Positions 34,841 through 43,825 of a stretch of 64,000 nt of DNA are shown in pieces. This DNA comes from Paludisphaera soli (GTDB lineage Bacteria > Planctomycetota > Planctomycetia > Isosphaerales > Isosphaeraceae): NCBI RefSeq assembly GCF_011064595.1, contig NZ_JAALJI010000013.1, positions 62,001 to 126,000 of the forward strand, read 5' to 3'. The position numbers and the translations under genes were made by a program. Below the pieces are notes generated by a model. That model searched no databases, was not told the origin of the DNA, and worked only from the letters and a program-made list of their open reading frames with translations. The stretch's first letter is position 1. Each line of letters opens with the position of its first letter.

Positions 34841-35602
34841 TCAGCGTGCGGCTTCCGGCCGGCCTTCGAAGGTCAGGACGCCGTAGTCCTCGTAGCGGTG
34901 GAAGCTGGCCTTCGTGAGCGGAGCCGAACTCATGAGGGCGGGCTTCGTCCCCTCCGGGCCGTGGTCGTACCGGCAGAGGGCGAAGCGCCAGGCGTCTCCG
35001 GGCTTCGGCTTGCCGCCGGTGGCGGCGAACGCCGACCAGGGGATGCGGCCTTCGACCGTCCAGCCCTCGTCGGCGTCGCCGGGCCGGTCGAGCGTGCCGC
35101 GCAGGGCGACCGCCGCCTCGTGGCCGAGCGGGGGCTCGTCGCGGAAGGCGCGGCCCAGCGGACCACGCTTCGGGAAGGCGACTTCGAAGACCGTCGCCAG
35201 CGGGTTGACCTGGAACTCGTAGTACTCGGGCCGGTCCTCGCCGGGCTTGAAGAACATCTCGAAGACGTCTCCCTCCCAGAGGTGGTCGTTCCGCTCGCGG
35301 CCGAACGCCCGCAGCTCGGCGTCGTCCATCTCGGCCGCGTAGTAGAGGTAGCGGTCGTCCCAGGCGAGCATGGCTCGTGTGCCGGGGCGCGACTCGCCGA
35401 GCCAGAGGGCGGCGAAATCGGTGATCGGCCGCGCCCGTTTCCAGCAGGCGTCGTCGAGCCGGCCGTCGAGCTTCGGCGCCTCGACCGCCCAGACGCAGGC
35501 GGCCTTGCGCGTGACCGGCGGCTCCGCGCGGGCGTCGTCCCGGGATGGTGCGAGGCTCGCGACGAGGGCCATCAGGACGACCTGCGACGATCGCGACCGC
35601 AT
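34841..35602 (-). CDS. Exported CBM9-like carbohydrate-binding protein
   Basis: A 253-residue protein with a signal peptide (MRSRSSQVVLMALVASLAP) and a beta-sandwich of the carbohydrate-binding family 9-like type. Visible elements: PKLDGRLDDACWKRARPI near residue 43, AMLAWDDRYLYYAAEMDD near 77, LWEGDVFEMFFKPGED near 108, YYEFQVNPLATVFEVAF near 127 and a WTVEGRIPWSAF strand near 182. CBM9 modules bind sugar ends; as a stand-alone protein it is often annotated only as carbohydrate-binding family 9-like. It follows the DUF1501 gene by 42 bases on the same strand and is probably in the same operon. Confidence 0.85.
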   Translation of the reverse strand: MRSRSSQVVLMALVASLAPSRDDARAEPPVTRKAACVWAVEAPKLDGRLDDACWKRARPITDFAALWLGESRPGTRAMLAWDDRYLYYAAEMDDAELRAFGRERNDHLWEGDVFEMFFKPGEDRPEYYEFQVNPLATVFEVAFPKRGPLGRAFRDEPPLGHEAAVALRGTLDRPGDADEGWTVEGRIPWSAFAATGGKPKPGDAWRFALCRYDHGPEGTKPALMSSAPLTKASFHRYEDYGVLTFEGRPEAAR

Positions 35603-35644
35603 GGCGAAGGCTCCTGGCGAGACCGCATCGCGATCCCAACGGGT

Positions 35645-37135
35645 TCAGATCAGCTGATGAATCGGCTCGGCACCCTCGACGCCGACGAGCTTCTGGTCGA
35701 GCCCGCCGTAGAAGTAGGCGAGGGCGTTGGGGTCGAAGCCGAGGCGGTCGAGGATCGTGGCGTGGAGGTTCTTGACGTGGAAGCGGTCGTCGACCGCGGC
35801 GGCGCCCAGCTCGTCGGTCGTTCCGACGCTCACGCCCCCCTTGACGCCGCCGCCGGCCATCCAGACGGTGAAGCCGTAGGAGTTGTGGTCGCGGCCGGTC
35901 CCCTCGGCGAACTCGGCGGTCGGCTGGCGGCCGAACTCGCCGCCCCAGACGATCAGGGTCTCGTCGAGCAGGCCGCGTCGCTTGAGGTCCTGGATCAGGC
36001 CGGCGATGGGCCTGTCGGTCCGCCCGGCGTGCTTCGTGTGGTTGGAGACGATGTCGCCGTGGGCGTCCCAGTTGTCGTCGTTGTGGGCCCCGCCGGAGTA
36101 GACCTGGATGAACCGCACCCCGCGCTCGACCAGGCGGCGGGCGAGCAGGCACTTGCGGCCGAAGTCGGCGGTCTCGGGCCGGTCGATGCCGTAGAGGGCC
36201 TGGGTCTCCTCGCTCTCCTGGCCGTAGTCGACGGCCTCGGGGGCGTGCTGCTGCATCTGGAAGGCCAGCTCGTAGCTGGCGATCCGCGCGGCCAGTTCGG
36301 AGTTGTCGGCGCGGGGGGCGCGGTGGTCCTCGTTCTTCTCGCGGAGGCGGTCCAGCAGCCGGCGCTGGAGGGCGCGGTCGGTGCCGGCGGGGGCGGCCAA
36401 GTCGTGGATCGGCACGCCGTCGGCGCGGATGACGGTCCCCTGGTAGACGGCCGGCATGTAGCCGCTCGACCAGTTCTTGGGGCCGCTGATCGGCCCGCCG
36501 GTCTTGTCGAGCATCACGACGAAGCCCGGCAGGTTCTGGTTCTCGCTCCCCAGGCCGTAGGTCACCCAGGAGCCTAGGCAGGGGTTGCCGCTGAGGATCC
36601 GGCCCGAGTTCATCATCAGCATGGCCGAGCCGTGGATCGGCGACTCGGCGTACATCGAGTGGACGAACGCCATGTCGTCGACGCACGTCCCGAGGTGCGG
36701 GAACAGGTCGGAGACCATCTTGCCGCACTCGCCGTAGGGGCGGAACGCCCACTTGGGGCCGACGACGCGGCCCTCGTTGCGCTTGCCGCCGCGGCCGAAC
36801 GTCTTGACCTCGATCGTCTTGCCGTCCAGCGGGTAGAGCCGGGGCTTGTGGTCGAATGTGTCGACGTGGCTCGGGCCGCCGTACATGAACAGGAAGATGA
36901 CGCTCTTGGCCTTGCCAGGCTTCGGCGGCGTCTTGGGCGCGAGCGGGTTGACGAACGGGGTGAGGCCGTCGGCCGCGCGGGCCTGTTTGGCGAGGAATCC
37001 GTCCTGCGAGAGGAGCCCGGCGAGGGCCGCCGCGGTGAAGCCGCCGCCGGCCTCCCACAAAAACTCCCGGCGCGTGCGGCCGCAGAACTGGCCGTGGGGC
37101 GTGCCGGGGGTGCGAGGGTCGGCGTCGGGGTGCAT
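35645..37135 (-). CDS. DUF1501 (sulfatase-fold-like) Tat-exported protein
   Basis: A 496-residue protein typical of planctomycetes. A twin-arginine signal (CGRTRREFLWEAGGGFTAAA) at the N terminus is followed by the DUF1501 body: KSVIFLFMYGGPSHVDTFDHKP, DDMAFVHSMYAESPIHGSAM, FIQVYSGGAHNDDNWDAH, TLIVWGGEFGRQPTAEF and GRDHNSYGFTVWMAGGGVKG. The fold is related to alkaline phosphatase/sulfatase enzymes, and the His and Asp residues in HVDTFDHKP and HNDDNWDAHGD are metal-ligand candidates. The function is unknown. It is almost always paired with a PSD1 cytochrome protein, which here ends 17 bases upstream. GAGAGG precedes the ATG. Confidence 0.93.
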   Translation of the reverse strand: MHPDADPRTPGTPHGQFCGRTRREFLWEAGGGFTAAALAGLLSQDGFLAKQARAADGLTPFVNPLAPKTPPKPGKAKSVIFLFMYGGPSHVDTFDHKPRLYPLDGKTIEVKTFGRGGKRNEGRVVGPKWAFRPYGECGKMVSDLFPHLGTCVDDMAFVHSMYAESPIHGSAMLMMNSGRILSGNPCLGSWVTYGLGSENQNLPGFVVMLDKTGGPISGPKNWSSGYMPAVYQGTVIRADGVPIHDLAAPAGTDRALQRRLLDRLREKNEDHRAPRADNSELAARIASYELAFQMQQHAPEAVDYGQESEETQALYGIDRPETADFGRKCLLARRLVERGVRFIQVYSGGAHNDDNWDAHGDIVSNHTKHAGRTDRPIAGLIQDLKRRGLLDETLIVWGGEFGRQPTAEFAEGTGRDHNSYGFTVWMAGGGVKGGVSVGTTDELGAAAVDDRFHVKNLHATILDRLGFDPNALAYFYGGLDQKLVGVEGAEPIHQLI

Positions 37136-37152
37136 GGGATCCTCTCCCTCGG

Positions 37153-39360
37153 TCAGTCCAGATAAAGGAAAGCGTTGGCGTTGATCGCGAGCAGGGCGTA
37201 CTGGACGAGGGCCGCGCGCTCCGAGAGCCCGGCCTCCTCGCGTAGGGAGCGGAGGAAGGCCACGTCGCGGGCGGACTCGTCGGCGGTCGGCTCCCTGCCG
37301 GTCGTCAGCCGGACGGCCTCGCGGACCTGGGCGGCGTCGTCCCCCTCGCGGCCGGCCGCCAGGCGGTCGGCGAGCTTCTCGGCGAGCTCGTTGGCGAAGG
37401 CCCCGTTGAGCATCCCGAGCGCCTGGGTGGGGACCGTCGTCGTGTAGCGGACCGGGCAGCTCGTGTCGGTGTCGGCGGCGTCGTGGGTCGCCAGGATCGG
37501 GACGGCCAGCGACCGCTTGACGTGGACGTAGAGGCTGCGTCGCGCCGCATCTTCGGGCGACGAGACGCTCCAGCCCTGGCCCGGGACCGACTGGCCGGCG
37601 AGCACCTCGTCCGGGATCGGCGGGCAGACCCAGGGCCCTTTGGCCTTCGGGTTGAGGACGCCGGCGACGTTCAGGATGGCGTCGCGGACCTCCTCGGCCG
37701 TGAGCCGTCGCATCGGGAACCGTTGGAATTTCCGGTTCGCCGGGTCGCGGGCGAGCGCCTGCTCGGACGGCCGCGAGGACATGCGATAGGCGGAGGACAG
37801 CATGAGGAGACGGTGCATCCGCTTGACCTTCCAGCCGCCGTCCATCAGCTCGACGGCCAGCCAGTCGAGCAGCTCGGGGTGGGTCGCCGGCTCGCCCAGG
37901 GTGCCGAAGTCGTTGGGCGAGGGGACCAGGCCGCGGCCGAAGTGGTACTGCCAGAGTCGGTTGGCGAAGACCCGGGCCGTCATCGGGTTGCGGCGGTCGG
38001 CCAGCCACTCCGCCAGGGCTCGACGCTTCCCCACCCCGGGGCCGAAGGTCGCCTGGCCGGGATCCAGCACCGCGGGCACGCCCGGCTCGACCTTGGGGCC
38101 CTCAAGATTCGGGTTGCCCCGCAGCAGGACGTGCGGCTCGGCGCGGCCCCGCTCGGCGGCCGCCATGACCTCGACGCGGTCCGGGCCGACCTTGCGGGTT
38201 TGCAGGCCGGTCTGGCCCCCCATGTCGATGAAGAAGGCCATCAGCCGATAGTAGTCGGTCTGGGGGATGGGGTCCTTCTTGTGGTCGTGGCAGCGGGCGC
38301 AGTTGATCGTCATGCCCAGGAAGACCTGGCCGACGGTGGAGACGATGCCGTCGAGCATGTCGTAGCGGGCGAGCGGCTTGTCGGCCGGCTCGTCGTCCCA
38401 GACGCCCAGTCGGTAGAAGCCGGTGGCCACCTGCGCCTCGACCGAGTCGGGGGCGACCTCGTCGCCCGCGAGCTGTTCGGTCAGGAAGCGGTCGAACGGC
38501 TTGTCGGCGTTGAAGGCGTCCACGACGTAGTCGCGATAGCGCCAGATAAAGGGCTTGGCGGCGTCGCGCTCGTAGCCGTTGGTCTCGGCGTAGCGGACGA
38601 GGTCGAGCCAGTGGCGGCCCCAGGCCTCCCCGTACTGGGGCGAGGCGAGCAGGCGGTCGACCAGCCGCTCGAAGGCGTCGGGCGCGGGGTCGGCCTCGAA
38701 CTCCTCGACGTCCGCGGGGGTCGGCGGCAGGCCGGTAAGGTCGTAGGTCGCGCGCCGGATCAGGGTCCGGCGATCGGCTTCCGGCGCCGGTGCGAGGTCG
38801 TCGGCCTCCATCCCGGCGAGCAGGAAGGTGTCGACCGGGTTGCGGGCCCAGGACGGGTCGCGGACGGCCGGCACGGCGGGGCGTGCGACCTCGCGGTAGG
38901 GCCACGAACCGGCCGCCGGCGCGGTCGACTCCTCGGGCCCGGCCGGGGCCGGCTTCGAGGAGTCGCCGTCTTTCCAGGGGGCGCCGGCCGCGAGCCAATC
39001 GGTGATCGCCTTGACCTCGTCCTCCGGGATGCGTCCCGAGGGGGGCATCTCCAGCCCTTCCTCGTAGCGTACCGCCTTGAGGAGCAGGCTCTCGCCCGGC
39101 TCGTCCAGGTCGACGGCCGGCCCCAGGTCTCCCCCCTTCAAGAGGGCCGCCCGGTCGTCCACGCGAAGGCCCCCGCGCGTCTTCTCGCCGCCGTGGCACT
39201 TGAGGCAGCGGGCGGTGAGCAGGGGCTCGATTCGGGTCGTGAACAGCTCGGCCTTGGCGGGGTCGGCGGGCGCGGGAGGCTCCTCGGCCCTCGCGTCCGG
39301 GCGAGTCGAGGCGATCGCGAGGACGAGGGCGGGGAGCCAGGCGAGGGAGCGAACCATCAT
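37153..39360 (-). CDS. PSD1-type cytochrome c protein (PSCyt1-DUF1549-DUF1553)
   Basis: A 735-residue exported protein of a planctomycete-specific family. After a signal peptide (MMVRSLAWLPALVLAIASTRP) comes a haem-binding CLKCHGG (about residue 50) in a cytochrome c-like domain, then DUF1549 (PSWARNPVDTFLLAGMEADDL, YDLTGLPPTPADVEEFE, WGRHWLDLVRYAETNGYERD) with a second CxxCH, CARCHDHKKDP, near residue 345, and finally DUF1553 (RVFANRLWQYHFGRGLV, SSAYRMSS). It is on the short side because no extra domain separates DUF1549 and DUF1553. The role is unknown, possibly complex polysaccharide breakdown. The start is the first of two adjacent ATGs (39360/39357). Confidence 0.93.
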   Translation of the reverse strand: MMVRSLAWLPALVLAIASTRPDARAEEPPAPADPAKAELFTTRIEPLLTARCLKCHGGEKTRGGLRVDDRAALLKGGDLGPAVDLDEPGESLLLKAVRYEEGLEMPPSGRIPEDEVKAITDWLAAGAPWKDGDSSKPAPAGPEESTAPAAGSWPYREVARPAVPAVRDPSWARNPVDTFLLAGMEADDLAPAPEADRRTLIRRATYDLTGLPPTPADVEEFEADPAPDAFERLVDRLLASPQYGEAWGRHWLDLVRYAETNGYERDAAKPFIWRYRDYVVDAFNADKPFDRFLTEQLAGDEVAPDSVEAQVATGFYRLGVWDDEPADKPLARYDMLDGIVSTVGQVFLGMTINCARCHDHKKDPIPQTDYYRLMAFFIDMGGQTGLQTRKVGPDRVEVMAAAERGRAEPHVLLRGNPNLEGPKVEPGVPAVLDPGQATFGPGVGKRRALAEWLADRRNPMTARVFANRLWQYHFGRGLVPSPNDFGTLGEPATHPELLDWLAVELMDGGWKVKRMHRLLMLSSAYRMSSRPSEQALARDPANRKFQRFPMRRLTAEEVRDAILNVAGVLNPKAKGPWVCPPIPDEVLAGQSVPGQGWSVSSPEDAARRSLYVHVKRSLAVPILATHDAADTDTSCPVRYTTTVPTQALGMLNGAFANELAEKLADRLAAGREGDDAAQVREAVRLTTGREPTADESARDVAFLRSLREEAGLSERAALVQYALLAINANAFLYLD

Positions 39361-39444
39361 GCTTTTCGCCCCGGGGGTCAGCGGGCCGCTGGATTTTCGG
39401 ATATCGGTCGCTGAACCCAGGTTAAACAATTCGTTTCCGAGGGG

Positions 39445-39849
39445 TCAAGGCTGGCTCCTCAGGGCGGCGACGGCGGCCTTCACGTCCTCGGTCTCCACGG
39501 CCTGCCCGGCGAGGGCCTTCATGGCGACGCCCAGGGCCTGGCCTTCCTTGGCCGCGGCGCGGATCGGATCGGCCGCCGGCGCGAGGAGTTCCAGGATCCG
39601 CTCGGGCGTGAGGCTGGCGGGGACCCATTCGCGGAGGAGTTCCAGCTCCTCGGCCGTGAAGGTGGTGACGCCGGACTTCGCTTCCTTGAGGACGCTCCGC
39701 ATCTTCTTCACGGCCTCGGCGTCGGCCATCTCGGCCCCCGTGCCCAGCGTGAGCTGGGCGATCCAGTATCGCAAGAAGGCCGTCTTGGCCGCGTCGCGGG
39801 CCTTCATGGCCGGGGCGAGCTGGCTCCGCATCTTCTGGACGATCGTCAT
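39445..39849 (-). CDS. GatB/YqeY domain protein
   Basis: A 134-residue cytoplasmic protein of the YqeY family, related to the tail of the GatB amidotransferase subunit that contacts tRNA. Features include SQLAPAMKARDAAKTAFLRY at the N terminus, EELELLREWVPASLTPERI in the middle and a final VKAAVAALRSQ helix. The molecular role of stand-alone YqeY is not settled. The usual family lengths are near 150, so this one is slightly short. AGGAG lies ten bases before the ATG. It is divergent from the following small gene. Confidence 0.86.
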   Translation of the reverse strand: MTIVQKMRSQLAPAMKARDAAKTAFLRYWIAQLTLGTGAEMADAEAVKKMRSVLKEAKSGVTTFTAEELELLREWVPASLTPERILELLAPAADPIRAAAKEGQALGVAMKALAGQAVETEDVKAAVAALRSQP

Positions 39850-40015
39850 GACCTGGCTACTCCTGACAAATTGCGCGACCGCGCGGGGTCGCCTCGTCGT
39901 ATCGACGTCCCCCGATCATCGTCGGAGGACGCCCCGGGTTTCAAGCCGGGCGGTCTCCGGGGCCGATGGGAAGGGGGACGCCTGGCAATCGAATTCCACG
40001 GAGGGAGGACGAACC

Positions 40016-40309
40016 ATGAGCTCCGCCGACGAAACGCTGACCATCGAGATGATCCGCTGGACCTTCGCCGTCGACCCCGCCCATCGCGGCGAGATCGAGA
40101 CCTATCTCCTGGACCAGGGGCTCGAAGTCCTGGTTCGGGGCGAGGAGACGATGGTCGCCACCTGGGACGAGCCCGAAGGGTCGATCGAAGAGGTCATCGA
40201 GGGGATGTGGGCCATCGCCGGCTCCCCGTTCGAGGTGACGCACGAGGAGTTCCATCGCGCGAACCTCCTCCTCTACGACGCCGATGAGGAAACCAAGGCC
40301 GTGGCCTGA
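40016..40309 (+). CDS. Small conserved-looking protein of unknown function
   Basis: A 97-residue acidic cytoplasmic protein that I do not recognise. GGAGGGAGGAC precedes the ATG, and third codon positions are strongly G/C, so it is a real gene. The sequence, with MIRWTFAVDPAHRGEIETYL, GLEVLVRGEETMVATWDEPE and FEVTHEEFHRANLLLYD, looks like a compact alpha/beta fold with no cysteines. It is followed after about 40 bases by a strong hairpin terminator, so it is probably monocistronic. Confidence 0.75.
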   Translation: MSSADETLTIEMIRWTFAVDPAHRGEIETYLLDQGLEVLVRGEETMVATWDEPEGSIEEVIEGMWAIAGSPFEVTHEEFHRANLLLYDADEETKAVA

Positions 40310-40348
40310 CCCGGCGCCGGCTTCTGCGACGATTTTCGATGCGATCCC

Positions 40349-40384
40349 ATCGCCCGTCCGGCGCCTCGGCGTCGGACGGGCGAT
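40349..40384 (+). terminator. Strong hairpin after the 97-residue gene
   Basis: A perfect 12-bp stem (40349-40360 with 40373-40384) and a 12-base loop, 39 bases past the stop codon. There is no U-run, but the stem resembles the other terminators here. Confidence 0.62.
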
Positions 40385-40465
40385 CTCGCGCGCGGGCCTC
40401 ACCCGGGGGATTGGGAATCTCGCGCTTTATTGAAAATTCCTGAAAGCAAGCTGCCGCTTCGGCCG

Positions 40466-40471
40466 TATAGT
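40466..40471 (+). promoter_or_regulatory. Possible -10 element upstream of the di-haem cytochrome gene
   Basis: TATAGT, five of six matches to the -10 consensus, in an AT-richer patch about 230 bases upstream of the cytochrome ATG. No good -35 is at 16-18 bases. Confidence 0.3.
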
Positions 40472-40701
40472 ATGGTCGGAAATCGGCTCACTTCGACTTG
40501 TTTGGTTGGTATTAGTCCGCTTCGTCGGGCCCTCGTCAGTCCCGGTTCGCCGTCCCAATCGCGTCATCGAACCTGTCCCGGTCCTTCCGGCCTGACCACG
40601 CAAAAGGATGGCCGGGTCGAGGTGCTCGATCGCGGTACGCGCCGCGCCGGGGGAGTCTTCTCGCGCCTCATCTTCGACGATCACCCCTGGGAATCCTCGC
40701 C

Positions 40702-43700
40702 ATGATGCTCGAAAGCAAGCCGACGGCGGTCGCGGCGACGGCCGGGGCGCCGATCCCGATCGAGGGTGGGCCGGGACGCCTGAGGATTCGACGTCACGGC
40801 ATCGCCTGGTTCCTTCTCGCGGGGACGGCGATCGGCCTGGGGTGTTCGTCGTCCGGCGGCGTCCCGCCGGACGACGAGGCGATGGTGCGGGCCCGGCTCG
40901 CGGGGCGGACGCCCGAGGAGGCGGCCCGAGACTACGCCCCGCCGAAGGTCGACTACTTCCCCGACATGGACGTGGTCGGCCGTCCCGCCGAGGGGGCCAA
41001 GGAGTGGCCCGATCAGCTCCTGGACCTCGATCCGGAGTCGGGGAAGAAGCCCGAGGGAGAGTCCTGTGCGGGGATCGAGCGGCGCCCGGAACGCAAGGTT
41101 GGAACTCTCGAACTGACCACCTCGGAGGCGATCGGCCGGAATACCTGGATGGCCTGGTGCGCCGGCAACGAGGGCTTCTGGGACTGGCTGGCGAACAACA
41201 GCTTCGGCGGCAGCGACCTGCTGAAGATCCTGGACGGCCGCAACCGCTCGACCCTCTTTCGCGACGCGGGACTCATCAATGAGCCCGAGATGACCGACCC
41301 GGGCACGCCCCAGGCGACCGATTTCGGCGTCCGGCTCAGCGTCCCCTCGGACCCCCGCCGGCGCGCGGCGCGGGAGGCTTTCCTGAAGCGGGCTTTCGCG
41401 ACCGACCGTCCGGGAGGATACCCAAAACCGGGCTACGCGGCGAAAGCCTACGAGGAGGACAAGGCCGAGGGCTACGGCGACGGCTACAAGGAACTCCCGC
41501 CGGAGATCTACGGCCTCTCCAGCGGCGTCATCGGCCTGCGACTCTTCCCGAACCCCAACTTCGACGCGAAGGCCCGAGCCTACTGGGACCCCGAGAAGTT
41601 CTATAACGACCCGGACTATTACAGCAATCCGGAGCTGGTCCGCCCGTTCCGCGTGGGGATGAGCTGCGCCTTCTGCCACACCTCGTTCAGCCCCCTGAAC
41701 CCGCCGAAGGACATCGCCGACCCGAGCTGGGCGAACCTGTCGGGCAACACCGGAGCGCAATACCTGCGGATCCGCGGCGTGTTCGGCAACCTGCTGACCC
41801 CGGAGAGCTTCGTCTACCACCTGCTGGACAGCCAACCGCCGGGGACGATCGACACCTCGCTGCTCCCGACCGACAGCATCAACAACACGAACACGATGAA
41901 CTCGATCTTCGGGCTCAAGCAGCGCGTCGCTCTCTCGCTGCGGAACCCGAAGGAGCAGCTCGCGCCGACCTCCGCCTCGTTCCCCTCGCTTTGGGCCGAC
42001 TCGGAGATCGGCAAGTCGGAGACCTACAACGCCGTCGCGGATTACCTGAAGCATCCCACGCCCGCGGACCCGAACCGGGAGCGCGACCTGCCCGAGCTGG
42101 AGAAGTCGAACGACGACCCGCGACGCGTCCCGCGCATCCTGCTGGACGGCTCCGACTCGATCGGCGGCTACGGCGCGCTGGCGCGGGTCTATCTGAATAT
42201 CGGCTCGTACTGGGAGCAGTGGATCAGGATCAACCGCCTGATCGTGGGCTTCCAGCCGCAGGAGCCGTTCCGGATCGACGATTGCGAGGCCCATTCGGTC
42301 TACTGGCTCGCCACCCAGGCGCGGGTCGCGCCGATGCGCGACTACTTCCTGCGCATCACCCCGCCGATGCGACTCCTCGACGTGCTCGGCGACCGCGACC
42401 GAAACCGCGCCGCGCCGATCGACGAGGCGGCCCTCGGCGCCAAGGCCGAGCGGGACAAGCTCGACCTCTCGAAGCTCGTCGCCGAGGCGCGAGCCAAGCA
42501 CATCGACCCGAGCAAGCTGGGCCGGGGCCGGAAGGTCTTCGCGCGGAATTGCATCGTCTGCCATTCGAGCATCCAGCCCGAGGAGCGGCACGCCGAGATG
42601 GCGGAGTTCGCCGAGCGCGGCGAGTTCTGGGACCACGATCCCGGCCGCTGGCTGGCCGATCCAAAGTATCGGGAGTGGGCGGAGAAGGTCGTGGAGAAGC
42701 CGTCGTTCTGGCTCGACAACTTCCTCTCCACCGATTACCGGATCCCCGTCGACTACGTCGGCACCAACTCGGCGCGGGCGATGGCGACCAACGCCATGAC
42801 CGGGCGGATGTGGCAGGACTTCAGCTCGGAAGACTACCGGGCGCTCCCCTCGGTCGGGGCGATCTCGTACTTCAACCCCTATAAGGGGACGGCCGGGGAG
42901 CTGGATTTCTACACCCCCCGCCACCAGGCGCCGGCGGGCGCCCCGGACGGGGGCGGCGGGCCGGGCTTCTACCGGGTGCCGACCCTGATCTCGATCTGGG
43001 CCGGGGCGCCCCTCCTGCACAACAACAGCCTGGGCCTGTTCAACAACGACCCCTCCGTCGACGGCCGGCTGCTGGCGTTCGACGACGCGATCCGCAAGCT
43101 GCTCTGGCCCGAGAGGCGGCTGGAAAGCTCCAGCTACAACGAGGCGACGCCCCAGCGATTGAAGAAGGACCGGGGGCTCATCTGGCGGACGCCGGTCGAG
43201 TCGTATCTGTCCGTGCCCGCAAGGCACGTCCCGTATCTCGCGGTGACGAATCTGGACGTCTTGATGAAAACTCTCGACCGTCACCCCTGGCTGCGGAGCT
43301 GGAAGGCGTTGCTGATCCCGGCCGGGCTGGCCCTGATCGCGCTGGTCGCGCTCCTGAAGGTGAAGACGCTGAGGGGCCGGGTCCTGCTGGGCTACGTCCC
43401 GATGATCCTGGCGTTCGCGCTGGCGATCGTCTCGTCGTTCCTGCTGGGGCGGGTGGGCGAGGTCCGTATCGGCCCGATCCCGGCGGGCACGCCGGTCAGC
43501 CTGCTGGCGAACATCAACCCCGAGGCCGAGCCCAAGAAGCTGGCGAAGACGCTGGCGGAGGTCGGCAAGGCGCTCGGCGACCTCGAAGCCAGGGGCTTGG
43601 AGGGTGAGGCGGCCCAGGAGGAACTGCGGCGAGAGGTCGCCCCCGCCTTGCTCGAAGTGAGCAAGTGCCCCGATTTCGTGATGGACCGGGGGCACGACTT

Positions 43701-43767
43701 CCCCTGGTTCAAGACGATGTCCGACGACGACAAGGACGCCCTGATCGAGCTGCTGAAGACGTTCTGA
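40702..43767 (+). CDS. Large di-haem c-type cytochrome (RoxA/MauG-like superfamily candidate)
   Basis: A 1021-residue exported protein with an N-terminal lipoprotein-like signal (GIAWFLLAGTAIGLGCSSSG, candidate lipidated Cys48). Two haem-attachment motifs are present: CAFCH at about 322-326 and CIVCH at about 616-620. The region YRVPTLISIWAGAPLLHNNS near 755-775 resembles the distal part of large di-haem cytochromes such as RoxA-like oxygenases, where YxxxxLxxIWxxAPxLHN is typical. Two membrane helices follow (about 872-890 and 896-918), before a soluble C-terminal tail. It is probably periplasmic, anchored at both ends. The GMC-patatin fusion starts 58 bases downstream, so it may be that enzyme's electron acceptor or a partner oxygenase. 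Confidence 0.78.
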   Translation: MMLESKPTAVAATAGAPIPIEGGPGRLRIRRHGIAWFLLAGTAIGLGCSSSGGVPPDDEAMVRARLAGRTPEEAARDYAPPKVDYFPDMDVVGRPAEGAKEWPDQLLDLDPESGKKPEGESCAGIERRPERKVGTLELTTSEAIGRNTWMAWCAGNEGFWDWLANNSFGGSDLLKILDGRNRSTLFRDAGLINEPEMTDPGTPQATDFGVRLSVPSDPRRRAAREAFLKRAFATDRPGGYPKPGYAAKAYEEDKAEGYGDGYKELPPEIYGLSSGVIGLRLFPNPNFDAKARAYWDPEKFYNDPDYYSNPELVRPFRVGMSCAFCHTSFSPLNPPKDIADPSWANLSGNTGAQYLRIRGVFGNLLTPESFVYHLLDSQPPGTIDTSLLPTDSINNTNTMNSIFGLKQRVALSLRNPKEQLAPTSASFPSLWADSEIGKSETYNAVADYLKHPTPADPNRERDLPELEKSNDDPRRVPRILLDGSDSIGGYGALARVYLNIGSYWEQWIRINRLIVGFQPQEPFRIDDCEAHSVYWLATQARVAPMRDYFLRITPPMRLLDVLGDRDRNRAAPIDEAALGAKAERDKLDLSKLVAEARAKHIDPSKLGRGRKVFARNCIVCHSSIQPEERHAEMAEFAERGEFWDHDPGRWLADPKYREWAEKVVEKPSFWLDNFLSTDYRIPVDYVGTNSARAMATNAMTGRMWQDFSSEDYRALPSVGAISYFNPYKGTAGELDFYTPRHQAPAGAPDGGGGPGFYRVPTLISIWAGAPLLHNNSLGLFNNDPSVDGRLLAFDDAIRKLLWPERRLESSSYNEATPQRLKKDRGLIWRTPVESYLSVPARHVPYLAVTNLDVLMKTLDRHPWLRSWKALLIPAGLALIALVALLKVKTLRGRVLLGYVPMILAFALAIVSSFLLGRVGEVRIGPIPAGTPVSLLANINPEAEPKKLAKTLAEVGKALGDLEARGLEGEAAQEELRREVAPALLEVSKCPDFVMDRGHDFPWFKTMSDDDKDALIELLKTF

Positions 43768-43825
43768 GCGGCCGCCGCGACCGAGCGGCGTCCCGGCCCG
43801 AGAGGCGCGAACACCGAGGCGACAC

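Larger units (their letters stand above)
40310..40701. other. Intergenic region with terminator and likely promoter of the cytochrome cluster
   Basis: These 392 bases contain a terminator hairpin for the 97-residue gene (40349-40384), then an AT-richer section (40430-40520) with a good -10 candidate TATAGT at 40466-40471 pointing to the cytochrome gene. I find no gene here. The predicted transcript would have a leader of about 225 bases. Confidence 0.5.
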
